From NCBI GenBank assembly GCA_963833375.1, contig CAWHXR010000010.1:1-64000 (forward strand): DNA of 64,000 nt. Reading direction: 5' to 3'. Every line of letters begins with the position of its first letter. Within the stretch, counting starts at the first letter, position 1. Positions 1 through 10,447 of the stretch are shown one piece after another. The notes under the pieces are model-generated. The model worked only from the letters and a program-made list of their open reading frames with translations. It was not told the DNA's origin and did not search any database. A program made the position numbers and the translations under genes. This DNA is from DASUPK01 sp963833375. Its GTDB lineage: Bacteria; Actinomycetota; Thermoleophilia; Solirubrobacterales; 70-9.

Positions 1-302
1 GGTTCGCGCGCAGCTCGAGGAAGCGGGAGGCTAGCCGGGAGCCAGGGGTCCGAGGCCCCGCCAGCCCGATCGCCACCACCGCGAGCAGGGCCAGGCCCGA
101 GCCGGCGTAGGCGCCGATCAGAAGTCGCAGCGCTCGGGGCCGGCGGACCGGCGCTGCAGCCCGTCTTGCGAGCCCGCCCCTGAACGCCGGCCGCGGGAGC
201 GGCCGGGCCTGCTCGAGCAGGCGGGCCGTTTCGATCAGTCGCTTGCGCTCGGCGGGCTTCAGCTTCGGACTCGAGAATCTCGTCTCTGTCAGGGTCGGGC
301 AT
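1..302 (-). CDS. Unidentified single-pass membrane protein, 5' part only
   Basis: The gene starts with ATG at 302 on the minus strand (MPDPDRDEIL...) and runs off the left edge. The first codons and the following charged segment (KPAERKRLIETARLLEQA) sit in different frames, so one indel lies near 265-275. After about 55 residues comes an Arg-rich stretch and then one hydrophobic helix (LLIGAYAGSGLALLAVVAIG). A short charged cytosolic part followed by one helix resembles anti-sigma or small signalling membrane proteins, but no family motif is visible and I do not assign a function. It begins 13 bp after the stop of the polymerase gene and is probably co-transcribed with it. Confidence 0.45.
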   Translation of the reverse strand, partial: MPDPDRDEILESEAEARRAQATDRNGPPARAGPAAPAAGVQGRARKTGCSAGPPAPSAATSDRRLRRLGPGPARGGGDRAGGASDPWLPASLPLPRAARE

Positions 303-314
303 CTACGGGCTCCA

Positions 315-2329
315 TTATGGGCGGCGCCGCCTGCTTGCGAACAGGGCCGAGCGGGGGTTGAGCGAGCGCGCGGTGCCATAGGCGTCGGCGGCGGCCTGTG
401 CGCGTCCGCGCTCGGTCTCGATCCGGGACAGGGTGAACCAGGTGCGCCAGTTGGTCGATTCCTTCTGCGTTGCGTCCTGCGCGGCCGCCGCCGCAGCATC
501 CAGGTTGCCCTGGGCCTCGAGGACCAGGGCTCGTTGAAGGGTGGGAGCGGCGGCGAACCCCTCGAAGCGCTCGGCGCTCTGCGCGGCGTCCAGGGCGCTG
601 TCGAGCTGGCCCGCGCGGGCGTCGGCCTGGCTCTGGCGCACGTCGCGGACCGCCAGCATCGGCATCGCGATCACCACCAGCGAGACCAGCGCGAGAGGCG
701 GCCAGCGCGATCCTCGCCTTGACGGTCTCGCCAGTCCGGCTTTCCGGCCGCGGCGGCGCGCCCGCCGAGGTGCGCAGCAGCGCGGCCGCCAGGAGCAGGA
801 AGGCCACAGGGATCACGGTCATCTGCCAGACCCAGTCGATCGCCGCCGCGGTGACGAAGGCGGCCCCCGCCGCCAGGGCGGCCGCGAGCAGGGCCCGCTC
901 ATAGGCCTCGGCCCGCCTCAGCTTGCCGATCCCGACCACGAAGACGCTGCCGAGCGCCGCCAGGAGCAGCGCCAGGCCGGGAATCCCGAGCTCCGCCAGC
1001 GTCTCGAGGTAGAGATTGTGGGCGTTTCGGACGAAGCTGGGGATGTGCCCGTCTCGGCCCACCAGTACTCGTACGTCCCCGGGCCGATGCCCGTCAGCGG
1101 CTTGCTGGACATGGCGTCGAGGGCGGACTGCCAGTACTGGTAGCGGCCGTTGCCGGAGGCGCTCGAGAAGCGCTCCGGCCCCGACGCGGCCCTCGGGGTG
1201 CTTGAAGTAATGCCAGGCGTTGGAGAGTCGATCGGGCAGCGCCGCTCGCCAGACCGATCGCGAGTGCCGCCGTCGCCAGGCCGCCGACCAGCACGGCCGC
1301 CGCCTCCCGGGAGACCGTCGGCCTGGGCCAGAGCCCGTGGCGAACCGCGAGGCCGAGCGCCACCCGGAGCAGGGCCACCCCGGCGCAGACGATCAGCACC
1401 ACCGCCAGCATCTCGTCGCCCTGGCGCGCGGCGGCCGCGTTCTGGAGATTGTCCTCGAGCGCGCCTCGCTGGGTCGCCGCCGCGATCGCGAGCGCGGCGC
1501 CGGTGCCGCCGAGCGCGAGGGTGGGCAGCACCTCCAGCCGGCGCGGGTGGAGCGCGAGGAGGACGGCCAGGGCAACAGCGATCTCGATCGCCCCTCCGCG
1601 AGAGAGGGTGTAGTAGGCGGTCAGCGCCATCACCGGGAGCGCGGCCGTCGCCAGGGCCTGGGTGAGGATGGCGGCGCGACTCGACGGCGAGCACGAGCAC
1701 CAGCGGGAGCCCCAGCGCCATCAGGGCGGCGAGCCCGTTCCAGTAGTTGAGCGGGTAGGCGAGCCGCGCTCCGACGGCAGGCAGGAAGGATCCCACCTCG
1801 CTCTTCGGGAACCAGGAGGGCTCCAGGCGCGAGAGCAGGGCAAGGACGCCGACCAGGGCGATCGCCGCGCCGACCGAGCGCACGGTTCTCCGCAGCGCCT
1901 CGCGGTCCTGCGCCGAGAGCGACAGCGCCAGCACCCCGAGGAAGGTGAGGACGCGGGCGACCTCCTCCACGCTTCGCTCGCTGCTGTCCGACCAGGAGAT
2001 CCCGAGGGCGGTCCAGACGCGCGAAGGCGAGCAGGAGGCCGAGGCCGACCTGCTCGGCGCGCCCGAGCGGGCGCACCGGGAGCACCCCGACCAGGGCGCC
2101 CAGCAGCACGATCCACCAGAGGGCCATCCCCACCTCGCTGCGGACGACGACGTCGTAGCCGCCGCCCTCGAGCGCGAGATAGAGCACGAGGGCGAAGGGC
2201 AGAACCGTGCTGGCGAGGATCGGGCCGAGGCGTTCGCGGTAGTCCGGCGAGCTCCCCGAGGAGGGGCAGCCGGCCCAGCCCGCCCAGCTCCCCGCGCGCG
2301 GCGGGCGCACTCTCGGCAGGCGGCGTCAT
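315..2329 (-). CDS. O-antigen ligase/polymerase-like membrane protein with TPR-like tail, cassette copy A (frameshifted as sequenced)
   Basis: This is a polytopic membrane protein of the Wzy/WaaL type, expected to polymerise or ligate undecaprenyl-linked glycan at the outer face of the membrane. The protein must be read across at least five frame changes. Successive segments are MTPPAESAPAARGELGG, LPFALVLYLALEGGGYDVVV, YPLNYWNGLAALMALGLP, TAYYTLSRGGAIEIAVA and then RNAHNLYLETLAELGIPG. The last carries the family's HNxYLxxxxExG signature. The C-terminus (nt 315-677) is a helical repeat-like tail (LDSALDAAQSAERF, WRTWFTLSRIETERG) suggesting TPR units outside the membrane. The start is the ATG at 2329, matched by copy B at 21680. 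The frame changes look like single-base losses, so the gene may be intact in the organism. Confidence 0.75.
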
Positions 2330-2362
2330 CGCAACGATTGATACGCACCTCCGGCCTCGATC

Positions 2363-2415
2363 CTGACGCCGCTGTCAGTCCTTCCGGCCGGCGATCCGTA
2401 TACTAGATGGGAGTG
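2363..2415 (+). promoter_or_regulatory. Palindromic operator-like site and leaderless promoter, copy A
   Basis: The 77 bp between the divergent genes contain CTGAC-GCCGCT-GTCAG (2363-2378), conserved in copy B with a 7 bp spacer. A -10 hexamer TATACT lies at 2399-2404, eight bases before GTG at 2413. Transcription starting about 7 nt after the -10 box would give an mRNA that begins at or next to the GTG, so a leaderless message is likely. I infer that the palindrome is a regulator site. No clear -35 is seen. Confidence 0.5.
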
Positions 2416-2877
2416 CGCCGGATAGTCATCACCTTGATCTGCTTGCCCTGGCTCTGCCGGCCGTCGCCGGCGCCCAGCGTGCCCCGGGCAACTCCGGCAT
2501 CGACCAGTACCAGGAGAGCATTCCCGGGGCGGGCGGCGACCGACCCACGGGCGCCGACCGGCTCGGGAGGCGGGAAAGCATCCGGACGGGGGCGGACGTC
2601 CGCGGCGAGGCCGGCAGGTCGGCTGGAGCGCGGGTCTCGCCGAGCACGATCAAGAATCTCAAGAAGCTGGGGCCCGAACGGGAAGGGCGCCGCCGCCGGC
2701 GGCGGCGACCGCCCCGAACAGCTCGCAAGGTCGGCGGCGCGCCGCGCTAACCTCGGGCGACTCGGGGACTCCGGCCCGGCATGGGAGCGCCCTGCCGATC
2801 ATCCTCGCGCTCGCGCTGGCGGGAGCCCTCGCCGTTGTGCTCTTGCGTCGGCGACGGGGAACACCTCCCGGGCCTGA
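2413..2877 (+). CDS. Small secreted/membrane-anchored protein, cassette copy A (frameshifted)
   Basis: GTG at 2413 gives MRRIVITL, then after one missing base the signal-peptide core LALALPAVAGAQ, then mature sequence with APGNSGIDQYQESIPGAGG. A basic middle segment follows (STIKNLKKLGPE). Near the C-terminus is a hydrophobic helix (ALPIILALALAGALAVVLL) followed by RRRRG, a typical stop-transfer signal. It is therefore a small protein with signal peptide, short extracytoplasmic part and C-terminal anchor. The NSG-hydrophobic-DQYQESIPG motif recurs in copy B. I do not know its function. Its place between a glycan polymerase and a secreted glycosidase suggests a surface or glycan role. The stop at 2877 is approximate because of indels. 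Confidence 0.55.
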   Translation: MRRIVITLICLPWLCRPSPAPSVPRATPASTSTRRAFPGRAATDPRAPTGSGGGKASGRGRTSAARPAGRLERGSRRARSRISRSWGPNGKGAAAGGGDRPEQLARSAARRANLGRLGDSGPAWERPADHPRARAGGSPRRCALASATGNTSRA

Positions 2878-2896
2878 CGTAGATGCCGCACTCGTG

Positions 2897-4373
2897 ATGG
2901 GACGCGGCAGGGTTAGGCGGTCGTGGCTCGTGGCCTGCGCGGCTGCTCGCGCGCTGCCACTGCGCTCGCGCAGCCGGCAGACGCGCCCGCGGAGCGCGGC
3001 CTCGTGACCGGCTTTGTGGATACAATGGCCTCTACGTCCGCCGATCCGGCCGACGGGCCACCTGGCTGGATCGAACGGTTGAGTCAGGGGCGGGGATCGT
3101 GCGCCTCGACGTCTTTTGGGCGGCCGTCGCGGGATCTCAGCCGCCCCCCGATCCCTCCAACCCCGCCAGCGCCTCATACGATTTCTCTGCGATCGACCGC
3201 GGCCGTGCGGGATGCCGAAGCCCGCGGTCTCGCCGTGCTTCTCACGTCAGGGCCCCAGCCTGGGCGGAGGGACCCGGGCGCCCGTCATCGGCAGCTCCTG
3301 GCACCTGGAAGCCGAACCCCTCCGAGCTCGCCGACTTCATGCGGGCGGTCGCGGCCCGCTACTCGGGCGGCTTCGACCCCGACGGCGCCGGCCCGGCGCC
3401 GCTGCTTCCTGCCGTCCAGGCGCTGCAGGTCTGGAACGAGCCCAACATCACCCAGCTTGACGCCGCAATACGAGGGGCAGACAGCCTTCAGCCCCGCTCA
3501 CTACCGGGAGATGCTCAACGCCGCCTACTCGGCGGTGAAGGCGGTGGACCCGAAGATGCTCGTGGTCACCGCCGGGACCTCTCCCTATGGCGATCCCCCC
3601 GGAGGCAATCGGGTCCGGCCGGTGGACGTTCTGGCGGGAAGCGCTGTGCGTGCACGAGGCGAAGAAGAAGAAGCGAAGAAGAAGAAGAAAGGCGCCTCGA
3701 AGCGGGTGTTCGTGAGAACGCAAAATTGCCCCGCCCCGGCGAGGTTCGACGTTCTCGCCCATCACCCGATCAACACCAGCGGGGGGCCGCGGCGGCGCGG
3801 CAATCAACCCGGACGACGCCTCAAGCGCGGACCTCGATCGGATCGTGCGCGTGCTGCGCGGCGCCGAGAGCGCCGGGACGGTTCTGCCGGGTCGGCATCC
3901 GCTCTGGGCGACGGAGTTCTGGTGGGACAGCAACCCCCCGAACCCCGCCGGCGCCCCGCTCGATCGCCAAGCGCGCTGGATCGAGCAGGCGATGTACCTG
4001 GCCTGGCAGGATGGCGCCAGCGTGGTGATCAATCTTTTGATTCGCGACTCGACGAGCGGGCCCCACGGTGCCGCGGCGGGCGCCGACTCGGGCATCTTCT
4101 TCGCCAACGGTCAGCCCAAGCCCTCATACACCGCCTTCCGCTTCCCCTTCGTCACCGAGCGGATCGACAAGCGGAGGCTGCGCGCCTGGGGCAAGGCTCC
4201 GGCCGGCGGCAAGCTGGTGATCCAGCGAGAGCGCCAGCGGACGCTGGGTGGCGGTGAAGAAGATCAACGTGGCCCAGGGCGCGGTGTTCGTCGCCAAGCT
4301 CCCGCTGCGCGGGAAGCAGCGGTTGCGCGCGGCGGTGGCCGGCAACCAAAGCCTGGTCTGGAAGCAGGGCTGA
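2897..4373 (+). CDS. Secreted clan GH-A-like glycoside hydrolase, cassette copy A (frameshifted)
   Basis: ATG at 2897 (MGRGRVRRSW) opens a probable signal peptide. The mature region shows GLVTGFVD, ASASYDFSAID, RAVAARYSGGFDPDG, then LQVWNEPNI with the Asn-Glu-Pro acid/base motif of clan GH-A TIM barrels, and later HPLWATEFWWDSNPPN, whose Glu fits the strand-7 nucleophile. A Lys-rich run encoded near 3660-3690 interrupts the barrel. A C-terminal beta-rich module (RLRAWGKAPAGGKLVIQRE...LPLRGKQRLRAAVAG) follows. At least four frame changes are needed. The substrate is unknown. Linkage to a Wzy-like polymerase suggests trimming of its own surface polysaccharide, which is inference. Confidence 0.7.
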
Positions 4374-4529
4374 TCTCTACGCCGGGATCCGGGACCTACT
4401 CCGCAGGTGACCTTCAAGCGCCAGCCCTGCACCGGCGGGCCACTACCGAGTCCTTCAGCTTCACCCTGATCTCATCAGTTGCCGTCACCCCTGATGGGTG
4501 GCCGTGGCAATGATCTTGACCTTTGCCTT

Positions 4530-4655
4530 GGGGGGCTACGGCTACTCCTCCGAGTACGACATCGAGCGCCTCGTCCGCTCCATCCTGGTCACCACCTTCT
4601 ACGCGGCATCTCCGAGATCCAGCGGGGGATCATCGCGAAGAGCCGGGGCCTCTGA
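4530..4655 (+). pseudogene. 3' remnant of an acyl-CoA dehydrogenase gene
   Basis: A 40-codon piece reads GGYGYSSEYDIERLVRS, then after a one-base shift ISEIQRGIIAKSRGL and a TGA at 4653-4655. This is the C-terminal signature of acyl-CoA dehydrogenases (GGxGY..E...ER..RD......EGT.EIQ). The rest of the gene is missing: upstream lies the end of the cassette A glycosidase. It marks a deletion or rearrangement breakpoint at the right edge of cassette A and ends 3 bp from the converging reductase gene. Confidence 0.8.
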
Positions 4656-4658
4656 GCA

Positions 4659-5569
4659 CTAAGCGAGGCTGGCCGCGGCTAGAAGCCGTTCGAAGCGATC
4701 GAGGCGCGAGGTGTCGTCCGCAAACGCTCGTGTCTGCTCGCAGGTGGCTCTCACGTGCTCTGCGACCCGCGACGAGAAGAGCGTGGGGCCGGCGGGGTTG
4801 TCGCGTAGCGCCAGGGCTAGCGCCAATCCGGTGACGACCTCGGTGCGCGAGCAATCCACGCCCAGCTCCTCGGACCACCGGGTCAACTCACTGGGATGCT
4901 CTTGTAACGGCCCCCAGATCCGAGTGAGGGAGAAGGAGACGCTGGAGTGGGTAATGATCCCCGATACACCTGCTCCTGGAAGATCCACCGCGTCCGCGCC
5001 GGGGGGTGTCCACGGCACCTGCGCGACGGCGGGAAACGGTCCCCATCTCTTCGCGATTTTCACAGTCGCCTCGGCGCTGGTCGCCGTTCCGGTCGCGCGC
5101 GCCGTACCGTCGGCGAGGCAGCGGGCGAGGAACTCGAGCAGATCGTCCGTCAGCTGGGAGGGGGCGCATTCGTGCAGCAACAGCAGGTCCACGTGGTCGG
5201 TTCGGAGCCGCTTCAAACTCCTTTCGAAGCTGGGGCGGACTGATCTGAGCCTGAAATCCGCCCGGCCGCCGCTGAGGCGGCCCCGCAGCAGGCGACCGGG
5301 AAGGGCGCGGGCGATCACGGGCGGCGGGAGGAGGCCGATTTTCGTCGTCACAGTCGCCGGTCGCGCCTGCCCGCAAGAAACCTTCCGAGGAGCGCTTCGG
5401 CTTCCCCGGTCCCGTACATGGGCGCCGTGTCGAAATGTGTGATGCCCTCCTCCGCGGCTGCGTCGAGGAGCGCCGGGATCCTTCGAGTACCGAGGCGCCT
5501 GAGAGCGGCGGTCCCGAAGCCGAGCCCCGATACAGCGATGTCGGTTTCGCCCAGCGCGCGCCGCTCCAC
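4659..5569 (-). CDS. Aldo/keto reductase family protein (one frameshift)
   Basis: This is an AKR-like (beta/alpha)8 NADPH-dependent carbonyl reductase. From GTG at 5569 it reads VERRALGETDIAVSGLGFGT and then ITHFDTAPMYGTGEAEALLG, with the catalytic Asp-Tyr pair in the usual DTAPxYG context. One frame change near 5345 leads to VTTKIGLLPPP, LKRLRTDHVDLLLLHE and the remaining barrel, ending at 4659. The LLLHE segment is the usual LLHxP strand region. It starts 17 bp after the oxidoreductase stop on the same strand, so the two probably form one unit. The substrate is unknown; a sugar or nucleotide-sugar derivative is possible given the locus. Confidence 0.75.
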
Positions 5570-5586
5570 GGGGGACGACCCAACGC

Positions 5587-7196
5587 TCAACTTCGCACTG
5601 CTCCGCTCTTCAGGTGGTCGGCGAGCCTGAGACCGAGGGCAACCGCGGCGAGTGTGGGATTCGCCGCCCCGGAGGCTGGGAAGACCGAGGTTCCGGCGAC
5701 GAAGAGGTTGGCAAGACCGTGGACTCTGCAGTTCTCGTCCACGACGCCGTCGGCGGGGGTGGGGGCCATGCGGGTGGTCCCGATGTGGTGAAGTGAGTCG
5801 GAGACGTGCGCGGGCCATTCTGCCGCGTCGGTCAGCCACTCGGCCGGCCACACGATTGCCAGGTTCAAGCGGAGGAACTCGGCCGCGACCGCCTCGACCA
5901 TGGCGCCCATGGTTCGGCGCTCGAGCTCGCCGAGGCGCCAGTCGACGGTGGCCATCGGCAGGCCAAGTTGATCGCGATCATCCCCTAGGCTGACCCGGCT
6001 GTCGGAATTAGGGCCCTGCTCCGAGTCGACCACCATCCACATCTCACCGGATGTCGGCGCCGCGCTGAGGCCTCTGGCACGACGGAATCCAGCTGTAGCG
6101 AGCCCCGGAAGATCGCCGGCTAACTTGCCGAGGACCTGGATTGTCCCTCGTGCTGTCCGGGGCTTTTCGCTCAGCCTGCGCAGCGCAGCCACGCTCGGCG
6201 GTGGCGTCCAGGTGACGTTCGCATGTGCCGCCAGCACCTGTTTCTGGCGTTGCCGTTGTGGCGACAGCGCGAGCCGCGGCAGGTGGCGGCGGCCCCGCCG
6301 TCTAAAAGTGCCGAACTGCCCCTGAACCGTACGGCGGTCGAGTGGCTCGAGGCGCCCGCATGGCGCCCGGGGATGGTCCTGGAGGTAGCGTCCTACGGCG
6401 CGCAATCGGTCTGCGATTCCCTCGGTGAGCAGCAGCACGCGCGCGTTCTCGATCCCGCCGCAACAGAGCACGAATACTCGCGCTCGCACCTGTGCCCTAG
6501 CGCCGTCCAGGCTCGAGATTTGCATCTCCTCGACCCGATCACCAGATGCGGACAGCTTGAGGCGCGTAACGGTGGCGTGCAGAAGCGTTGTCACCGCCCG
6601 CGAGCGACGAAACGCCTTTAGATGGGCGCGCCCGCTGTTCAACGGCCGCGCATAAACCGAATGTTTGGCAGTGACGACGCTCGGGTCGAGCTCTGGAGGC
6701 CTTACTCCGAACTCGGCCCAGATGTTTGCAGCAAAGGTGTCCGGCGCGATGCCGAAGAAACGCGCGGCACGCTCCGAGTAGAGGTGGAGTTCGGCGCGCC
6801 GAACCGGCCAGCCGGTACTGGGAATCCACGAGCGAGACTCGAGCACCTCGCGGTCCAAGGGGAGGCACTGGCCATCCCAAGTCCACGTCGTGCCGCCGAA
6901 CGCGCGCACTCGGCCTGCTCCAAGACCGAGGAATGGAGCACCGACCACAGCACCGCGATTCAGGGTCTGGGTCTTGCGTCCGGCGACTCGCCGCCGCTTT
7001 CGAGCAAGAGCACGCGGGTGGTGTCATCGAGGAATTCCCGCACTATGGCGATCCCGACGGGCCCTGCACCGATCACGCACAGGTCGGGGTCGAAAACGGC
7101 GCCCGGAGGATGGCGGGTGAGGCTGTCGATCATGAGTCGGCAGGCTAGGCCAGCCGCCATCCGGCGAACGGCGCTACCCGTGACGCCGAGCAGCAT
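5587..7196 (-). CDS. GMC-type FAD-dependent oxidoreductase (one frameshift)
   Basis: The N-terminus carries a Rossmann FAD-binding segment, DLCVIGAGPVGIAIVREF, followed by VLLLESGGES. One base shift near 6975 joins this to NRGAVVGAPFLGLGAGRVRAFGGTTWTWDG, the GMC active-cavity segment. The C-terminus has HHIGTTRM, then NLFVAGTSVFPASGAANPT, the GMC C-terminal signature with the conserved His and Asn region. The total is about 535 residues, normal for this family of glucose/choline dehydrogenase-like enzymes. It is co-directional with and just upstream of the aldo/keto reductase. It probably oxidises a sugar or alcohol; the substrate cannot be read from sequence. Confidence 0.82.
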
Positions 7197-7259
7197 AAGC
7201 GTCCGGTACTAGATGATTATCGCTGAGCGGTCGTTTCGTGCGTGTGCTTGGCTGTGGCC

Positions 7260-9399
7260 ATGATGAGCGGGGGGCCTGTGCTTGTGCTGGGGCAGGCAGT
7301 TGACGGCGAGCTGACGGTCTCCGAGCACGCATTGGGCGTCCTCGCCTTACTCTTGGTCGTGGGCCCGCTTTGGTACGGAGCGGTCGTCTGGAGGCGGGTT
7401 CTACTGCCTGGCTGGCGCGGAGCGCTGGCCCGGCTGGCCGAAGCCGTTGCCGTTTGCGCCACGCTCTTGCTGTTGGCCGAGGCGCTTGGGGCTGTCGGGC
7501 TGTTCAGGGCCGTCTGGCTCGTTATCGCGGCAGCAGCGACTGGCGGAGTTGCCGTGGCGGTCGGTAGGGAGCGGGAGCCCCGCAGGGGACGCACCGGCGG
7601 CAGTGACAGCGACGGAAGAGGGCAGGTTCATCACCGCGCTGGCCGCAGGGACGACGGTGGCGGTCGTATCGCTCTACGCCCTCGAGGCGTTGTCCGTCCT
7701 TATCCCGGGCCTCTCCTGGGCCCTGGATGGCTCCGCGATCGGGGGCGCCGGGATCATGGAATTCGATTCGCTCTCGTACCACCTTCCGGTTGCCGCCGAC
7801 TTCGTGCGAGAGCACTCCCTGGTGGGTTTGACAATCGTCGGGAATCCCGTCGTCACGTTTTACCCCTTCAATGGCGAGGTCCTGCATGCGGTCGCCCTGG
7901 CGCTTCTGGGCCACGATGCGTTCTCACCCGCGATCAACCTGTTCTGGTTGTCAGTCGCCCTCCTCGCGGGATGGAGCATCGGCTTGCCATTCGGAAGGCC
8001 CGGGCTTGCCCTGATCGGCGTCGCGACCGTCCTGGGAACGCCGCTTTTGGTCTACAGCCAAGGTGGCACCGCAATGGTCGATCTGATGGGCCTGGCACTG
8101 GTATTGGCAGCTGTCGCCTTCGTGGTGAACGCGCGCGGAGCCCTTTGGCCTCTTCTCCTTGCCTTTCTCAGCCTCGGCCTAGTGGTGGGCACCAAGCTCC
8201 CCATGGTGCCAACGGCGGCGGCGTTGTCCGTGGTGGCGATCGTTTCCGTTCCCCGAATAAACCGGCTTCGGTGGAGCCGGTGGGCGCTGCTGTGTCTACT
8301 CGTCGGGGGTTCGTTCTGGTACGTCCGCAATGCGTTTCAAGTCGACAACCCACTGCCCTGGGTTGGCCTGAACCTTGGACTACTGAACCTACCGTCCCAG
8401 GGGATACACGCGAGCGACTGCACATCGACGCCACTCCTTCACTGGCTGGACAACCGCGCCGTTCTGGGTGAGCGCATCGTCCCGCAGCTCCATTCCTGGC
8501 TCGGCTCGCTTTGGCCCGTCCTGCTCGTTGTCTCCGTGCTCGGACCGGCAGCTGCCACCGTCTTCGATCGGCGGCCCACAGTGCGAATGCTCGGCGCCGT
8601 CGCGATCTTTGCCTGGATTGCGTATCTAATAAGCCCTGCGTCGGGAGGCGAGTACAACGCGGGCACCAACGACCCGGGCTGCTTCGGATACAACCTGCGC
8701 TTTGCGATAGCGCCGATGAGCCTGGGGGTGGTGGTCGTGCTGCTGGCCCTTCCTCGGAAGGCGATTCAGGTCGCGGCAGCGGCGATCACCGCCCTGTTCG
8801 TGGTCACCATGCTGAGCCGGGATGGGAGGCTCTTGGCGATCGCGCTTGGGGCTGCGGTCGGCCTCGTCGTGCTTTGGCGCTGGCGTGCAGATCGCGCCAC
8901 GCCCGCCTTCGCGCCCAGACACCGGCCGCTTGCCTACGCAATGCTCCTTCTGTGCTCGGTGGGCGCGGTAGTCGCGGCGCTGCCGGTGGTCAACGGTTAC
9001 CTCGACAGGCGGTATCTCGGCGTCAACTTCTACGGAACGCCGTTGGAGGAGGCAGCGATCTGGGCACGGGGGGTGAAAGACGCGAGCATCGGCGTAGGGG
9101 GCTACGCGCTGACCTACCCGCTCCGCGGACTTCGTGCGACCAACTCCGTCACATACGTCTCGCAACCAGGCTCGTCGGATCTATTCTCGCGTCCTCGCAC
9201 GTGTGACGAATGGCGGCAAGCGCTCACCGAAGGTCACTTCGACTACGTCGTCACCGCGCCATATGGCGCACAAGAGCCACCACCTCCCGCGGCGGCCTGG
9301 ACCCGCGGGGACCGCCGCGCGACCGAAATCCTTTCCTCGGGCCCCCTGTCGGTGTTCTCCTTGGATACGGCCATCCCACCCGAGCCGTGCGATAGGTAA
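7260..9399 (+). CDS. Polytopic membrane glycosyltransferase-like protein, GT-C type (one frameshift)
   Basis: This is a large membrane protein of about 710 residues with 12 or more hydrophobic helices. The N-terminal two or three helices (ALGVLALLLVVGPLWYG, VAVCATLLLLAEALG) are in one frame from ATG 7260. A single indel near 7575 leads into the main 600-residue part. The extracytoplasmic loop MEFDSLSYHLPVAADFVREH has the Asp-containing context expected for lipid-phosphosugar-using GT-C enzymes of the ArnT/PMT type, and a soluble C-terminal domain follows (GVKDASIGVGGYALTYPLRG). The likely role is transfer of a sugar from a polyprenyl-phosphate donor outside the cytoplasm. It is divergent from the oxidoreductase gene. 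Confidence 0.65.
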
Positions 9400-9466
9400 G
9401 AAGCTGCGCTCTCTTTCGCGCCGTACCCCGATGGGCCGATGAACCTCGAGGGATTCCTTGACCCGC

Positions 9467-10443
9467 TCAGCCCGCTTCGCGAACTCCGCGGGCAAAGCCG
9501 ACGCGCCAAAGCAGCTTGATCAGCGCATAGTCAGCCGAGGTCAGATGGGCAGACGCGAGAGCTCGGCTCGTCGCAAGCAGGATGCCCGTCGTGGCGCGCC
9601 ATCCGAGCCGCGAGCGCGACAGCCAGACGAACGGCCGGACGGCTCCCTCGCGCCTCGTCCATAGTCTCTTGCGGCGCCGGGACAAGCTGCGGATAGGCGG
9701 CGTGCAGGCGTGCCAGACCGCGGCCAGAGCTCTGCGCGTCCTGCAATAGCTCCGCTGGTGAGACGTTGATAGCGATGGGCGGCGCGCAGGTCGGGGTCGA
9801 AGATCCCTCGGACCCCGGCATCGAGCAGGTGAAGTCCAAACTCGCGGTCGACGTGATAGCCGGCTCCGACCGGTGAGTGTTGCTTTCGCCACCTCAAGCC
9901 AGCGTCTGCGCGGAAGCGAGAAATGCCGCCCCAGAGGCCGGTGAGGATGCTCCGCTCGTCGGCAAGGAATCGGGAACAGGCTCGCTCATAGGCCTCGGCG
10001 TAGAGGCGAGCCGGACCGGCGGGACGCGATCCGTCTCACTGGTGACACCGGCATGTAACCGACGACGATCGAATCGGCTGCGGCGCTCGCGTGTCGTCGT
10101 GCGTGGCCGCTGACGAGGCCATGCTCAGGCTCGACGTCGTCGTCGAGGGCGAGCACCAGTTCTCCGTGCGCGACTTGCACCGCCGCCTCTCGGGCGGACT
10201 GGCCGCGACTACCCGTGCGAGCCCCCTCGCTGTCCGTGCGTGACGCACCTAACGCGATCGTCTGAGCGAGCGTATTTGTCCGTCAGCTCTCGGGTCGCGG
10301 GATCATCGCTGTCGAAGGCGACTATCACCTCGCTGGTAGCCGGATCGGCGAGTAGAACCGGGAGCGTCCGATCGATTATCCCGGCCCGGCCCCCATTCGT
10401 CGGGATCACGACGGTCACCGTCGGCAGTGAGTCCTGCGCTCAT
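9467..10443 (-). CDS. Family 2 glycosyltransferase (several frameshifts)
   Basis: ATG at 10443 gives MSAGLTA, then after a shift VTVVIPTNGGRAGIIDRTL, the GT2 nucleotide-binding strand. Later segments are EVIVAFDSDD, ELVLALDDDVEPEHGLV with the DDD donor/metal motif, GLWGGISRFRADAGLRW with an acceptor-loop Trp-Gly-Gly, and DREFGLHLLDAGVRGIFDP with the GT2 ED-like position. The tail ends LIKLLWRVGFARGV. At least four frame changes separate these. Order and spacing fit a single GT-A domain of about 320 residues. It lies 5 bp past the stop of the upstream glycosyltransferase on the same strand. Confidence 0.62.
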
Positions 10444-10447
10444 CACG

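Larger units (their letters stand above)
1071..4373. repeat. Cassette copy A of a 3.3 kb direct duplication
   Basis: This block matches 20423-23719 in the same orientation, at a constant offset of about 19.35 kb. It covers most of the polymerase gene, the divergent promoter, the small secreted protein and the GH-A-like gene. Similarity is obvious in both DNA and protein but the copies have diverged at many sites, so it is an old duplication and not an assembly repeat. Similarity stops at about 1071 inside the polymerase gene and near the stop of the glycosidase gene. Confidence 0.85.

Noticed and set aside
3655..3700. Lys-rich A/G run in the cassette A glycosidase as a possible slippery or regulatory site
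   Set aside because: The same Lys-rich loop occurs in copy B at the protein level with different codons, so it is a coding feature.
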